A DNA stretch of 64,000 bases from Anaerobacillus alkalidiazotrophicus (lineage in GTDB: Bacteria > Bacillota > Bacilli > Bacillales_H > Anaerobacillaceae): assembly GCF_001866055.1 (NCBI RefSeq), contig NZ_MLQS01000031.1:1-64000 (forward strand), read 5' to 3'. The position numbers and the translations under genes were made by a program. The notes below the pieces were generated by a model. That model worked only from the letters and a program-made list of their open reading frames with translations, was not told the origin of the DNA and did no database searches. The number at the start of each line of letters is the position of its first letter. The first letter of the stretch is position 1. Positions 1 to 8,455 of this stretch are shown piece by piece.

Positions 1-291
1 GGGAAGGGATAAATAATTCTACAAAAGTCTTAAAAAGAAATGCTTTTGGCTTTAGAAATTTTGATCGGTTCCGAGCGAAAATATTATTGTCACATCAGTA
101 TAAAAGAATAGGGTCTCATGTCGGATAGTAGGCTTTAGTATAAAACCCTTATCATTTTTCGAGGGAATTCCCTCGAAAAATGATAAGGCCACCAAGCGTA
201 GCGCGGTAGCCTAAGATCTATCTACCCCAACATTTGACGTAGAACCAAAAAACAAGAGGTACCATTTTATTTACGGTAACCTCTTGTTTTT
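1..291. other. non-coding left edge of window
   Basis: I see no supportable gene here. The stretch holds a 42-base perfect palindrome at 147-188 and the left part of a bidirectional terminator at 247-293, both listed separately. The remaining bases show no ribosome binding site with an open frame behind it. Confidence 0.5.
147..188. repeat. 42-bp perfect palindrome
   Basis: Both 21-base arms are exactly complementary, with GAATTC at the centre and no loop. The outer arm starts CCTTATCATTTTTCGAGGG. It has no T-run after it, so it is not an ordinary terminator. It could be a protein-binding site or a cruciform-forming element. Function unknown. Confidence 0.9.
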
Positions 292-293
292 TT
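247..293. terminator. bidirectional rho-independent terminator
   Basis: The stem ACAAGAGGT/ACCTCTTGT is extended through ACC/GGT with one bulged base. A-runs lie on the left and T-runs on the right, so it can stop transcripts from both sides. It lies at the 3' end of the minus-strand lipoprotein gene. Confidence 0.8.
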
Positions 294-675
294 AATTTAA
301 TAACTCTTGTTCGAGCGTTTGTAATATTTCATGTTTTTTTAAAGCGCCCGCAACTCGAATTTTAATATCATCGTTATGTAAGATTATTAAGGTTGGAAAT
401 TCAGTTATTTCGTAATGTGTAACTAAAACTCTATCAGAAGAATCGATAATATTTAAAGATCGTAATTTATCAGGATAACGTCTCTTAATGTCTAATAGAG
501 CATCATAATATTTTCCTTCTTCATTGATAAAAAGTTCATCTGAAAAAAGTATTGTTATATTTTCATCTTTTTTTTGCAAAAATGGATAGTTAATGGAGAC
601 TTCTTTGTTAGTAGAACAGTTAGTTAATAATAGTAGGAAGATAGGTATGAAAGATATAGTTAACCTTTTTTTCAT
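292..675 (-). CDS. thioredoxin-like lipoprotein
   Basis: Predicted 127-residue lipoprotein. The start at 675 gives a clean lipoprotein signal: two lysines, a hydrophobic run, then the lipobox LTNC. The alternative ATG at 690 sits almost on the Shine-Dalgarno sequence AAGGAAGTG. After a linker, the rest reads like a thioredoxin fold: a beta strand ITILFSD, a central strand-turn, then a cis-proline-type segment EFPTLIIL and a final strand with a helix. The CxxC redox pair is missing, so classical disulfide exchange is unlikely. It may be a binding or structural relative. It is transcribed alone towards the terminator at 247-293. The fold assignment is inference from pattern; the lipoprotein signal is directly visible. 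Confidence 0.65.
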   Translation of the reverse strand: MKKRLTISFIPIFLLLLTNCSTNKEVSINYPFLQKKDENITILFSDELFINEEGKYYDALLDIKRRYPDKLRSLNIIDSSDRVLVTHYEITEFPTLIILHNDDIKIRVAGALKKHEILQTLEQELLN

Positions 676-1052
676 AACGATAGCATTCACTTCCTTTTTA
701 TGTTTCGTATGTAACTAAAATAATTTTACCATGTATAAGCTATGATTTATCATTCGTAATAAAACTGTTACATAAATGATATAAAGCTGCATCTAAAGTC
801 ACATAGTCAAAATAATAAATAGTTTGAATTTGTCTTTTAAACTTAAGATGATTAAAGCTATAAATGAAAAAACGTAAAGTTAAAGGTATCTTTACGTTTT
901 CTAACACGTTATAAAATTTATCCTACTCTTTGCTTGAGGTCCTTCGTCTATTAGTTTCATGCAGTTTTGTTCCTGCGATTACTCGTCACACGAACCGCTT
1001 TTAAATGATCATTTATTTCATTCATAACCTTTCATAATTTTACCATTTACTT
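676..1052. other. intergenic region
   Basis: Between the lipoprotein gene and the transporter gene, both on the minus strand, I see only the hairpin at 867-902 and an A+T-rich upstream region for the lipoprotein gene. No reading frame has a convincing ribosome binding site. Confidence 0.5.
867..902. terminator. rho-independent terminator after opuD
   Basis: The stem ACGTAAAG/CTTTACGT is flanked by A-runs on the left and T-runs on the right. It lies about 150 bases beyond the stop of the minus-strand betaine transporter and can act on either strand. Confidence 0.7.
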
Positions 1053-2555
1053 TTAAGAAACTTTCACTCTTTTTACTTTCTTTTCTTTATTTAACGCTTT
1101 AACTAATGAAAAAATCATCACAATCATAATTATTGCAAACGGGAATGCTGCGATAATTGAGGCTGTCTGTAAAGCGGCTAACCCCCCAGACCATAGTAAT
1201 ACGGCCGCGGCAGCTGATTGAATAATCCCCCAAACAAATTTAACAGAATTTGGTGGATTTAGACTCCCGTTTGTTGTTTGCATTGCAAGTACATAAGTTG
1301 CAGAGTCTGCAGACGTGATGAAAAAAGATCCAATTAAGAGAATTGCAATCAAAGACATAGTCTTACCGAAATTAAAGGTTTGTAAGACTGCAAAAAGTGC
1401 TATTTCCATTCCTTGTTCATTGATTATATCCATAATTCCCATGTTGTGAAATAAATCTAGGGAGATAGCTGTTCCACCAAAAATGGTAAACCAAAGAGCT
1501 CCGAATAAAGTCGGTACAGCTAGTACACCGATGACAAACTCTCTAATCGTACGTCCTTTTGATACGCGAGCAATAAAAGATCCCACAAAAGGGGCCCAAG
1601 CAATCCACCAAGCCCAATAGAAAACTGTCCAAGATTGGACCCAATTTGTTTCTGTATTAAATGGGTCAAGGCGAAAGCTCATTCCTACTAAGTTTTGAAT
1701 ATATGTACCGACGGTCTGGGTGAAAGCATCCATAATGAAATTAGTTGGTCCCGAAAAAAGCATAAATAGCATTAAGCCAATAGCTAAATAGACATTTGTT
1801 TTACTTAAAATTTTTATTCCGCGATCTAATCCGGTTTGCGACGATAGCATATATAAAAATGTTATCACGATAATGATAATTATTTGGGTCCCAAATGTAT
1901 TTTCGATTGTCGTTAAATGAGAAATCCCACCTGCAATTTGTGCAGTACCGAATCCTAATGAAGTGGCTACACCGAAAATTGTGGCAAAAACTGCAATTAC
2001 ATCAGTGGTTTTGCCTAGTGCTCCATGTACTTTCTCGCCGAACAACGGCTCGAGTGTTGCGCTAATAACACCAGGAGCCCCAATGCGAAATTTGAAATAA
2101 GCTAATGTCAAACCAACAATTGTATATATAGCCCATGGGTGGAAGCCCCAATGAAAAAAAGAATAACGAAGTGCTACACCGGCAGCTGAAGGGGTTTGTG
2201 GATCACCAGTTGGCGGTGTGTAAAAATGGTACATAGGCTCTGCAACACCCCAAAAAACGAGACCGATTCCCATGCCAGCAGTGAATAAAAAGGCAAACCA
2301 AGTTAAATAGTTATATTCTGGTTCATCTTCGTCTTTTCCTAACTTTATTTTGCCATAACGGCTGAAAATTAAATAAATGCAAAACAACAAAAAACCAGAG
2401 GCTGCTAATAAGTAAAACCACCCAAATTGTTCGGTAATAAAAGTCTGTATTTCGGATGTGTTTTCAGCTAAATTTTTCGGGCTAATAACACCCCACAAAA
2501 TAAATGCAAATGCGATAGTGACTGATATGATAAAAACTGTAGTTAATTTTTTCAA
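1053..2555 (-). CDS. opuD: glycine betaine transporter OpuD (BCCT family)
   Basis: Secondary, sodium-coupled uptake of glycine betaine or a related compatible solute across the cell membrane for osmoprotection. About 500 residues, the usual length for the family, with many hydrophobic segments. Family hallmarks are visible: the GMGIGLVFWGVAEP segment after the second membrane helices, and the tryptophan-rich FYWAWWIAWAPFVG segment followed by the RVSKGRTIREF loop. Sequence throughout is close to B. subtilis OpuD as I recall it. The first in-frame start (TTG at 2573) has no ribosome binding site; the TTG at 2555 lies 6-7 bases after AAGTAGGT and gives the N-terminus MKKLTTVF, so I chose it. 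Monocistronic, ending before the hairpin at 867-902. Exact substrate is inferred. Confidence 0.92.
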   Translation of the reverse strand: MKKLTTVFIISVTIAFAFILWGVISPKNLAENTSEIQTFITEQFGWFYLLAASGFLLFCIYLIFSRYGKIKLGKDEDEPEYNYLTWFAFLFTAGMGIGLVFWGVAEPMYHFYTPPTGDPQTPSAAGVALRYSFFHWGFHPWAIYTIVGLTLAYFKFRIGAPGVISATLEPLFGEKVHGALGKTTDVIAVFATIFGVATSLGFGTAQIAGGISHLTTIENTFGTQIIIIIVITFLYMLSSQTGLDRGIKILSKTNVYLAIGLMLFMLFSGPTNFIMDAFTQTVGTYIQNLVGMSFRLDPFNTETNWVQSWTVFYWAWWIAWAPFVGSFIARVSKGRTIREFVIGVLAVPTLFGALWFTIFGGTAISLDLFHNMGIMDIINEQGMEIALFAVLQTFNFGKTMSLIAILLIGSFFITSADSATYVLAMQTTNGSLNPPNSVKFVWGIIQSAAAAVLLWSGGLAALQTASIIAAFPFAIIMIVMIFSLVKALNKEKKVKRVKVS

Positions 2556-2651
2556 TTTTGTACCTACTTTCAAAATATATTTAAACTTTTACTTTTTTGT
2601 AATAGTCATTATTATTTATTTTCGTTTCTTTTTTTGTAAGTTCGTTTGATT

Positions 2652-2810
2652 TTAGTTGATGTAATTTATATTCCTAATATGAGAAATCAGTTTTTGTAAA
2701 ATTTTTAGGAGAAAAGAAAAAGATCTTTCTTCATATTCATTTTTTCTACGATAACTCCATTCGGCCATCTGGTGTTGACTAAGTTGTCCTACTAATTTAA
2801 AAGCTTTCAT
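2652..2810 (-). CDS. small hypothetical protein, 52 residues
   Basis: A reading frame of 52 codons starting ATG at 2810, begins MKAFKLVGQLSQ and ends NINYIN. The support is a good Shine-Dalgarno sequence, AAAGGGTG, seven bases before the ATG. The product is basic, with an arginine/lysine/glutamate-rich middle (YRRKNEYEE) and a more hydrophobic C-terminal helix. I do not recognise a family. It lies upstream of and on the same strand as opuD, about 97 bases from its start, so the two could share a transcript. It is short enough that most gene finders would skip it. Confidence 0.5.
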   Translation of the reverse strand: MKAFKLVGQLSQHQMAEWSYRRKNEYEERSFSFLLKILQKLISHIRNINYIN

Positions 2811-2984
2811 TTGATTTCACCCTTTAAAAACATAAGGGTAGTATTTGAACGTATTGGAAAGAATATGCATAAACTTTTGGTTCATAAATATAAGGTTGAG
2901 GGATATAGTATAGTAATTATCCGCAATAACTAGAGTTGTTTTACAATTGCTTTAGCCAAATAAAGATTAAAAGGTGGTAAAAGT

Positions 2985-3836
2985 ATGAAAAAATATCCAA
3001 TGATGATAGTTATTTCGATCCTTCTTTTGGTGTTTACTGGTTGCACAACTGAAGTTCAAGAGAACCAAAAAATTAATTATGATAGAGAAATGGAAATTAA
3101 GGAATATAATGGAGGTGAGATCGTAGAAGCTGATGAAAACCTAATTGAAGAGGAAATAGGTACTGAGGTTAATGAAATTGAAGAACATAGTGAGAAAAAA
3201 GATGAGCCACTTTATATTTTGAATGATGATCATACGGTTTCCCCTATGACCGAAAATGTTGATGAACGCGTAGTTCTATTAACCATTGATGATGCACCCG
3301 ACCACTACTCCTTGGAAATGGCTCGTTTTTTAAAGGAGAAAGAAATAAATGCTATCTTTTTTGTGAATGGTCATTTTATTAATAATGAAAAAGGTAGGGA
3401 AAAACTATTAGAAATTTATGAACTTGGTTTTGCTATTGGAAATCATACGATGACTCACCCGAATTTAAAAGATTTACCAGAAGAAAAGCAAAGGGAACAG
3501 ATTGTTCAGTTGAATGATATGATCGAAGAAATAATTGGAGAAAGACCACGATTTTTTCGAGCTCCTTTTGGTGTTAATACAGAAATCTCCCGTAAAGTAG
3601 TAGAAAAAGAGAATATGCAATGGATGAACTGGACCTATGGTTACGATTATTTTAGTGAGTACATGGAAAAGGAACCGTTAGTAGACATAATGATTAATAC
3701 TGAACTACTTAGACCCGGTGCCAATTTACTCATGCATGACCGTAAATGGACTTTAGAAGCTTTACCTGGAATTATCGAGGGATTAGAGGAAAGGGGTTAT
3801 GGGTTTGTTAATCCTCACACAATAAGTAAGCGTTAA
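2985..3836 (+). CDS. polysaccharide deacetylase family lipoprotein
   Basis: Predicted metal-dependent deacetylase of the NodB-homology (carbohydrate esterase 4) family, anchored outside the membrane, probably acting on peptidoglycan or another N-acetylated glycan. 283 residues. The signal ends in the lipobox FTGC (Cys20), followed by an acidic linker to about residue 90. The catalytic motifs are in order: TIDDAPD near residues 100-106 (in place of the common TFDDG), HTMTH at 154-158 as the metal-binding pair, RAPFG near 192, and LLMHD near 248-252. Start ATG follows AAAGGTGG. The next gene is another wall-active lipoprotein on the same strand, 133 bases away. The substrate is not determined by sequence. 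Confidence 0.88.
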   Translation: MKKYPMMIVISILLLVFTGCTTEVQENQKINYDREMEIKEYNGGEIVEADENLIEEEIGTEVNEIEEHSEKKDEPLYILNDDHTVSPMTENVDERVVLLTIDDAPDHYSLEMARFLKEKEINAIFFVNGHFINNEKGREKLLEIYELGFAIGNHTMTHPNLKDLPEEKQREQIVQLNDMIEEIIGERPRFFRAPFGVNTEISRKVVEKENMQWMNWTYGYDYFSEYMEKEPLVDIMINTELLRPGANLLMHDRKWTLEALPGIIEGLEERGYGFVNPHTISKR

Positions 3837-3969
3837 TGTTGTCCAATAATAAATGAACGTAAGAAATGAATATATATATTACCTTGAATTAGTTTAATAA
3901 AGGTTATTCCTGGTCAAACTGAAAGTTAATCGAGAAATTTTATATTAACTAGAAGTTGCAGGTGATCTC

Positions 3970-5046
3970 ATGAAACGTTCGTTTATATTATTTGGCATTT
4001 TTATGCTTTTATTAATAATCTCTTGTAATACAAATAAGGAAGAAGAACCTGGTTCTCATGAAGGAAGTTTAGATCAGATAACAAATGAAACTTTAAAAGA
4101 ACTCCAGCTCAAGAGAATAGGTGAAAACACCGTATTTCATGTTTATGATTTATTCGAAGTGGTTGAAGGAGAATTTAACTTCGATGAGCTGCATCGATCA
4201 TTAACAATGAAACTTAACGATCAAACATATAAACTTGTAGATGGGATCCCGGTTGTTGAACAAAATGGAATTTATTTACCTACTGATGAAATCTTTATTG
4301 TTATGGATAATGAAAAAGTTTATTTACCGAAAGCATTCTTGGATATTGTGTTAGGTTTAGAGGTTGATGTTAATGATAACAAGGTTGTTTTTCAATGGAC
4401 TGGTGAGACACTACCTACTAGCTCTATTCAAACAACTAGCTTGGTCGATGAAGAGTGGGACGTTGATAAAATGGTTGATTATTTATCATTCCTAAAAAAA
4501 CCGATACAAAAAGCCGAAGTGAGTACGATTCCTAATCATCTACCTGGTGCAAAAAGAGCTTATCGCAACGGCCATCATGAAGGTATAGATTGGTATGGTT
4601 ATGCTACAGGGCAGCATATTTCTTTTGATACAGCGGTGTTGGCTATGGCTGAAGGAGTTGTTGTACGAGTCGACCATGACTATGAAGAATATACAACAGC
4701 ACAAGTAAGAAATAAAGATTTATCACTTACGGCAGAACTAGGTGAAACTCCTCAATATATTTTTGATCGATTACGTGGGAGACAGGTATGGATTCAATAT
4801 GAAAAAGGGGTTATGAATCGTTTTGCGCATCTCGATGCCATTCCCGAGACTTTACATGTTGGAGATGTAGTTAATAGTGAAACTATTATTGGATATGTAG
4901 GTAATTCTGGTACAAGTGGAGCTGTGAATGGTGATGGATCTGAACTTCATTTGCACCAAGATCTTTTAATTTATGGTGAATTGTTTTGGAAACCGTTCAC
5001 CCTTGATGAAGTAAAGGAAATTTTAATACGAGTGTTTAATGATTAA
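3970..5046 (+). CDS. M23/LytM-like peptidase lipoprotein
   Basis: Predicted lipoprotein of 358 residues with a C-terminal LytM-type (peptidase M23) fold. The signal ends IISC (Cys19). Residues 45-145 form a separate N-terminal domain that I do not recognise. The M23 signatures are HHEGID (His203, Asp207), FAHLDAI (His287) and HLH at 327-329, so all expected zinc ligands and the second histidine are present. The domain is expanded by an insertion near residues 236-270 compared with compact LytM enzymes. It may cut peptide cross-bridges of peptidoglycan. Start ATG follows GGTGAT. It lies just downstream of the deacetylase gene; the two may cooperate in wall remodelling, which is inference. Confidence 0.85.
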   Translation: MKRSFILFGIFMLLLIISCNTNKEEEPGSHEGSLDQITNETLKELQLKRIGENTVFHVYDLFEVVEGEFNFDELHRSLTMKLNDQTYKLVDGIPVVEQNGIYLPTDEIFIVMDNEKVYLPKAFLDIVLGLEVDVNDNKVVFQWTGETLPTSSIQTTSLVDEEWDVDKMVDYLSFLKKPIQKAEVSTIPNHLPGAKRAYRNGHHEGIDWYGYATGQHISFDTAVLAMAEGVVVRVDHDYEEYTTAQVRNKDLSLTAELGETPQYIFDRLRGRQVWIQYEKGVMNRFAHLDAIPETLHVGDVVNSETIIGYVGNSGTSGAVNGDGSELHLHQDLLIYGELFWKPFTLDEVKEILIRVFND

Positions 5047-5084
5047 TGAATATAGTTTACCGAATTTCATAATATAGATATTAC

Positions 5085-5144
5085 GCGGCAGCAAACTAAA
5101 CTAGTTGAATGATGAGTTTTCAATTAGATTGAGTTTGCTGTCGC
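5085..5144 (+). repeat. imperfect inverted repeat without T-tail
   Basis: The arms GCGGCAGCAAACT and AGTTTGCTGTCGC pair at 12 of 13 positions, the exception being a G-T wobble. The loop is 34 bases. It sits 38 bases after the M23-like gene. The lack of a T-run makes it a poor intrinsic terminator; it may be an mRNA 3'-end stabiliser. Confidence 0.5.
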
Positions 5145-5348
5145 TCATTAGTGAGAATATATAATTTACTTATGATACATTAAAAATTCGTTAATGAAGG
5201 ACAGAAGTTGACAGAATTTGCGATTCCCTAGTGTTATACTAATAGGTACATTTATAACTAATTAGATAATGAGCTGATAGCCATATCTAAAATTATTAAA
5301 AAGTAAAATCATTAGTTGTACTGGGTCTGTTTTTGAAGGAGGGGTTTG

Positions 5349-5813
5349 GTGAATAAGTCAGATAAATTAGATGAACTAAGACTTGAAATCGGCATGATTG
5401 CTGATCAAGTCAATTCACGTCATGAATTTTATTTAGGTATAATTACAACCATTGCTAGGCACATACCGGAGTATTTTGGGGTTGCGATATACCAATGTAT
5501 AGATAATTATTATTCGATTTTTGCGAGCTATGGGAATATTTCGGAGAATTTAAACGTGAAATTTGGAGATGGAATGTTTAGTATTTGTAGTATTCGGGGT
5601 AAAGTTACTATACATAATGAACTTTGTGCAACAAGAGCGTATGCTCCTTTTTATAATGGGCAGCACGTAATTGGTGTGTTGTATGTTGAAGTTCATAATG
5701 TTAAATATGAAGTGACAGATGAAGATCGAATTTTTCTTCAAGAAGTTACTAGGTATATAGAAGTGAGGGGAAGACAATATGAGAATTCTGTAGTTGATAA
5801 TAATGACGTCTAA
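5349..5813 (+). CDS. GAF domain protein
   Basis: Small single-domain protein of about 154 residues. The stretch from about residue 15 to 140 has the GAF pattern: a helix, the strand FGVAIYQCIDNYYSIFASYG, a variable loop, then APFYNGQHVIGVLYVEV and a final helix. GAF domains bind small ligands or redox groups. Three cysteines are scattered, and no output domain is attached. GTG at 5349 is preferred because AAGGAGGGG lies at proper distance; the TTG one codon earlier is too near. The region before it (5047-5348) holds only the inverted repeat at 5085-5144. Ligand and partner are unknown. Confidence 0.75.
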   Translation: MNKSDKLDELRLEIGMIADQVNSRHEFYLGIITTIARHIPEYFGVAIYQCIDNYYSIFASYGNISENLNVKFGDGMFSICSIRGKVTIHNELCATRAYAPFYNGQHVIGVLYVEVHNVKYEVTDEDRIFLQEVTRYIEVRGRQYENSVVDNNDV

Positions 5814-5949
5814 TTGATAATGATTGTTAGGTTTAGAAGCAGTCCCTGTTCAAATGAATTTTGCTAGTTGTAGGAAAAACTAGGGTTTGTCTATTCATAA
5901 CTTTGTCAATTTTATCGTTTAGTTTAGGTGAGGGTCATACTTTGTTCAT

Positions 5950-5978
5950 TTGACGATTAGAATTAGTTTAGATATAAT
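5950..5978 (+). promoter_or_regulatory. sigma-A promoter for the DUF3055 gene
   Basis: The -35 box TTGACG and -10 box TATAAT are separated by exactly 17 bases. The gene starts about 35 bases downstream of the -10 box. Confidence 0.75.
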
Positions 5979-6012
5979 AAAATTCAGAATACTATAAAAG
6001 GAGGCGTTTCGG

Positions 6013-6309
6013 GTGAACTTATTTGAAAGACTCTATGATGAGCAGGAAGATGTTAAAGTGCAGTTTATCGGATTTACGACTGAAAAAGCTCGATATGATT
6101 TTGGGATTGTTTACACAAATATGTTCTTTGGAAAGCCTCTAGTAGTATGCATGCAGACGGGACGCTCGACGTTGATGTGTGCTGAAGAGGCAGAAAATGT
6201 AGAGGATATCATGAAGGTTTTCCAAATTCATTGTGAAGATGAAGCAAAAGATCTCTCATTGTTTTTCTCGAAAAAATTGCCGACAATGAGCTTTGAAGCT
6301 CAATATTAA
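6013..6309 (+). CDS. DUF3055 family protein
   Basis: A 98-residue cytoplasmic protein matching, from memory, the DUF3055 family of Bacillales, in which the segment around RYDFGIVYTNMFFGKPLVV is highly conserved. No signal or membrane segment and no known catalytic motif. Function unknown. GTG start follows the Shine-Dalgarno GGAGGCG. It is expressed alone, from the strong promoter at 5950-5978 to the terminator at 6357-6393, which it shares with the convergent speA gene. Confidence 0.8.
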   Translation: MNLFERLYDEQEDVKVQFIGFTTEKARYDFGIVYTNMFFGKPLVVCMQTGRSTLMCAEEAENVEDIMKVFQIHCEDEAKDLSLFFSKKLPTMSFEAQY

Positions 6310-6356
6310 CACATAAACTTAAAATGTTCGTACTAAAATTACAACTATTTATCTTA

Positions 6357-6393
6357 TAGAAAAGGTAGACAATGAATTTTGTCTACCTTTTCT
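6357..6393. terminator. bidirectional terminator between DUF3055 gene and speA
   Basis: A 13-base perfect stem AAAAGGTAGACAA/TTGTCTACCTTTT has a six-base loop. A and T tracts within the stem serve both converging genes. Confidence 0.85.
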
Positions 6394-6395
6394 TA

Positions 6396-7874
6396 TTAAA
6401 TGAAAGGCTTGTGCTCTTTGATTACACGTATTGTTTTAAAAGTTGCATCCTCTGGTCCTTGTACTGGTAATCCAACATCAATATTCTCTTGGATATAATC
6501 GATATTTTCTTGGGTTATAATTTCACCAGGAATAAAAATTGGTATTCCTGGTGGGTATACCATGACGAATTCTGCGATCACGCGTCCAGCCGATTTTTTA
6601 AAAGGAATTACTTCAGTTTCTGAGTAAAAGGCATCTCTTGGAGAAAGTGCTAAGGTTGGAATGTCAGGTACATGTACGGAAATAACCTTTTTTTCAACGA
6701 TATGAGATGTATCCAGAAATTTTTCAGCTAATTCTCTTAAGGCATTAACTAGTATTCCTGTCGTTTCTTTTGTGTCACCAATGGATATGATACATAGGAT
6801 ATTATAAAGGTCAGAAAGTTCAACTTCGATATTATAATTTTTTCGTAACCAAACTTCAACTTCATATCCAGTAATACCTAAGTTTCTTACAGAGATTATC
6901 ATTTTTGTTGGATCGAAATCATATGTTGCTTTCGTTCCAAGAATTTCAGGACCTACACAGTAGAGACCAGGTATAGTGTTGATTTCACTTCTTGTTGAAT
7001 TAGCTAAACCTATTGTTTTATCAATTAGTTCGCGCCCTTTTGTGGCTAACTGTTTTCTAGCTACATCAAGAGATGCTAAAAGTAAATAAGATGTGGACGT
7101 TGTTGTTAACATGCTAATAATGGATTTAACCCTTTTAGGTGATACAAAATTTCCTCTAATATTTAAAACTGAGCTTTGCGTCAATGAACCACCTAGTTTA
7201 TGCACACTTGTTGCAGCCATATCAGCACCTGCTTGCATTGCTGATAGGGGTAGGTCATCATGGAAGTGTATATGCACACCGTGAGCTTCGTCAACTAATA
7301 CCGGTACGTTGTAGCTATGTGCAATTTCAACTATTTTTTCTAAGTTTGCAGAAATTCCAAAATAAGTAGGGTTAATCACTAAAACCCCTTTTGCATCAGG
7401 GTGTGCTTTCAAAGCTTTTTCAACGGCATCTATAGTAATTCCGTGAGAAATACCTAGGTTAGGATCGATAATCGGATGAATAAAAATAGGGGTTGCCCCT
7501 GAGAAAATAATTGCTGACATGATTGATTTATGTACATTTCTTGGAACAATAATCTTGTCACCAGGACTACATACGCTCATTATCATTGTCATAATTGCAC
7601 CGCTTGTCCCTTGTACTGAGAAAAATGTTTGGTCAGCTCCAAAAGCCTCAGCAGCTAACTGTTGCGCTTCCTTTATCATCCCGTGTGGATGATGTAAATC
7701 ATCTAAGGGTCCGATATTAATTAAATCAATTGATAAGGCGTTATCCCCTATAAAGTTTCTAAATTCAGGATCCATACCTGTACCTTTTTTGTGGCCAGGA
7801 ATGTGAAATTGTACTGGATTTTTTTTTACATGTTCAAGTAGTCCGCTAAATAGCGGGGTTTGTTGTTGGGACAT
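6396..7874 (-). CDS. speA: arginine decarboxylase SpeA
   Basis: PLP-dependent decarboxylase converting arginine to agmatine, the first step of polyamine synthesis in Bacillus. 492 residues, matching the short (about 490) Bacillus form of the Orn/Lys/Arg decarboxylase family. The PLP lysine is Lys226 in SVHKLGGS, preceded by the VLVDEAHG strand that holds the cofactor aspartate. The N-terminus has the family signature FHIPGHKKG, and the C-terminal domain contains the PPGIPIFIPGE motif. Near-identical blocks to B. subtilis SpeA support arginine as substrate, although lysine decarboxylases are related. The start ATG follows GAGGTGA. It is convergent with the DUF3055 gene and divergent from yktA, as in B. 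subtilis. Confidence 0.95.
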   Translation of the reverse strand: MSQQQTPLFSGLLEHVKKNPVQFHIPGHKKGTGMDPEFRNFIGDNALSIDLINIGPLDDLHHPHGMIKEAQQLAAEAFGADQTFFSVQGTSGAIMTMIMSVCSPGDKIIVPRNVHKSIMSAIIFSGATPIFIHPIIDPNLGISHGITIDAVEKALKAHPDAKGVLVINPTYFGISANLEKIVEIAHSYNVPVLVDEAHGVHIHFHDDLPLSAMQAGADMAATSVHKLGGSLTQSSVLNIRGNFVSPKRVKSIISMLTTTSTSYLLLASLDVARKQLATKGRELIDKTIGLANSTRSEINTIPGLYCVGPEILGTKATYDFDPTKMIISVRNLGITGYEVEVWLRKNYNIEVELSDLYNILCIISIGDTKETTGILVNALRELAEKFLDTSHIVEKKVISVHVPDIPTLALSPRDAFYSETEVIPFKKSAGRVIAEFVMVYPPGIPIFIPGEIITQENIDYIQENIDVGLPVQGPEDATFKTIRVIKEHKPFI

Positions 7875-8143
7875 AATAGAAATTCACCTCGAAATAATAG
7901 ATATACCAAATAACCTATTTGAATAGGTTGCAGCTTTCGACAAATTAATTAGAAATATAAAACAAAATTGAGTATATCAAATAAGGTAATAAAATCAAAG
8001 TAAAATATTTAAAACCTTTAAAAGGAGTTTTCTACATTTATCATGAAAATATGAATAATTGTTTAGAATGTATTATATAATTGCTTCGATACCAATTAAT
8101 TATGTTGGTGAAGCTAATTATGAAACTACAAGGGGGCTTAATG

Positions 8144-8428
8144 ATGAATATAAATATTCCAATTTCTCTAGATTGGACAAAAGATGAAGTAATTGATGTT
8201 GTTCAATTTTTTTATTGTATTGAAAAGGCTTATGAAACTGGGGTTGATAGGCAAGAAGTTCTACAATCGTACAGACGCTTTAAAGAAATTGTTCCGAGTA
8301 AAAGTGAAGAGAAACAGCTTTTTAGACAATTTGACCAAGAATCTAATTATTCTTGTTATCAAGTAGTCAAAGAAGTAACAAGCAAAGATGTAAATGGAAA
8401 ACAAACAATAAAGCTTGGTACTAAGTAA
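8144..8428 (+). CDS. yktA: UPF0223 family protein YktA
   Basis: 94-residue cytoplasmic protein of the UPF0223 family. The conserved blocks are [19 protein letters not shown] and [13 protein letters not shown], which I recognise from B. subtilis YktA. Function unknown. ATG at 8144 is chosen over ATG 8141 and over a much longer frame from 8081, because GGGGG at 8132-8136 is seven bases away. Divergent from speA and convergent with yktB, as in B. subtilis. The last codons and the stop form part of the terminator stem at 8404-8447, which is followed at once by a complete A-B-C repeat. Confidence 0.88.
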   Translation: MNINIPISLDWTKDEVIDVVQFFYCIEKAYETGVDRQEVLQSYRRFKEIVPSKSEEKQLFRQFDQESNYSCYQVVKEVTSKDVNGKQTIKLGTK

Positions 8429-8447
8429 TGTACCAAGCTTTATTGTT
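8404..8447 (+). terminator. terminator overlapping the end of yktA
   Basis: An 18-base perfect stem, AACAATAAAGCTTGGTAC paired with its exact complement, has an eight-base loop containing the yktA stop codon. The 5' arm is coding sequence. Only a weak T tract follows. Confidence 0.75.
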
Positions 8448-8455
8448 GATTTTAA

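Noticed and set aside
5208..5260. TTGACA with TATACT before the GAF gene as a promoter
   Set aside because: The spacer is 21 bases, too long for a usual sigma-A promoter.
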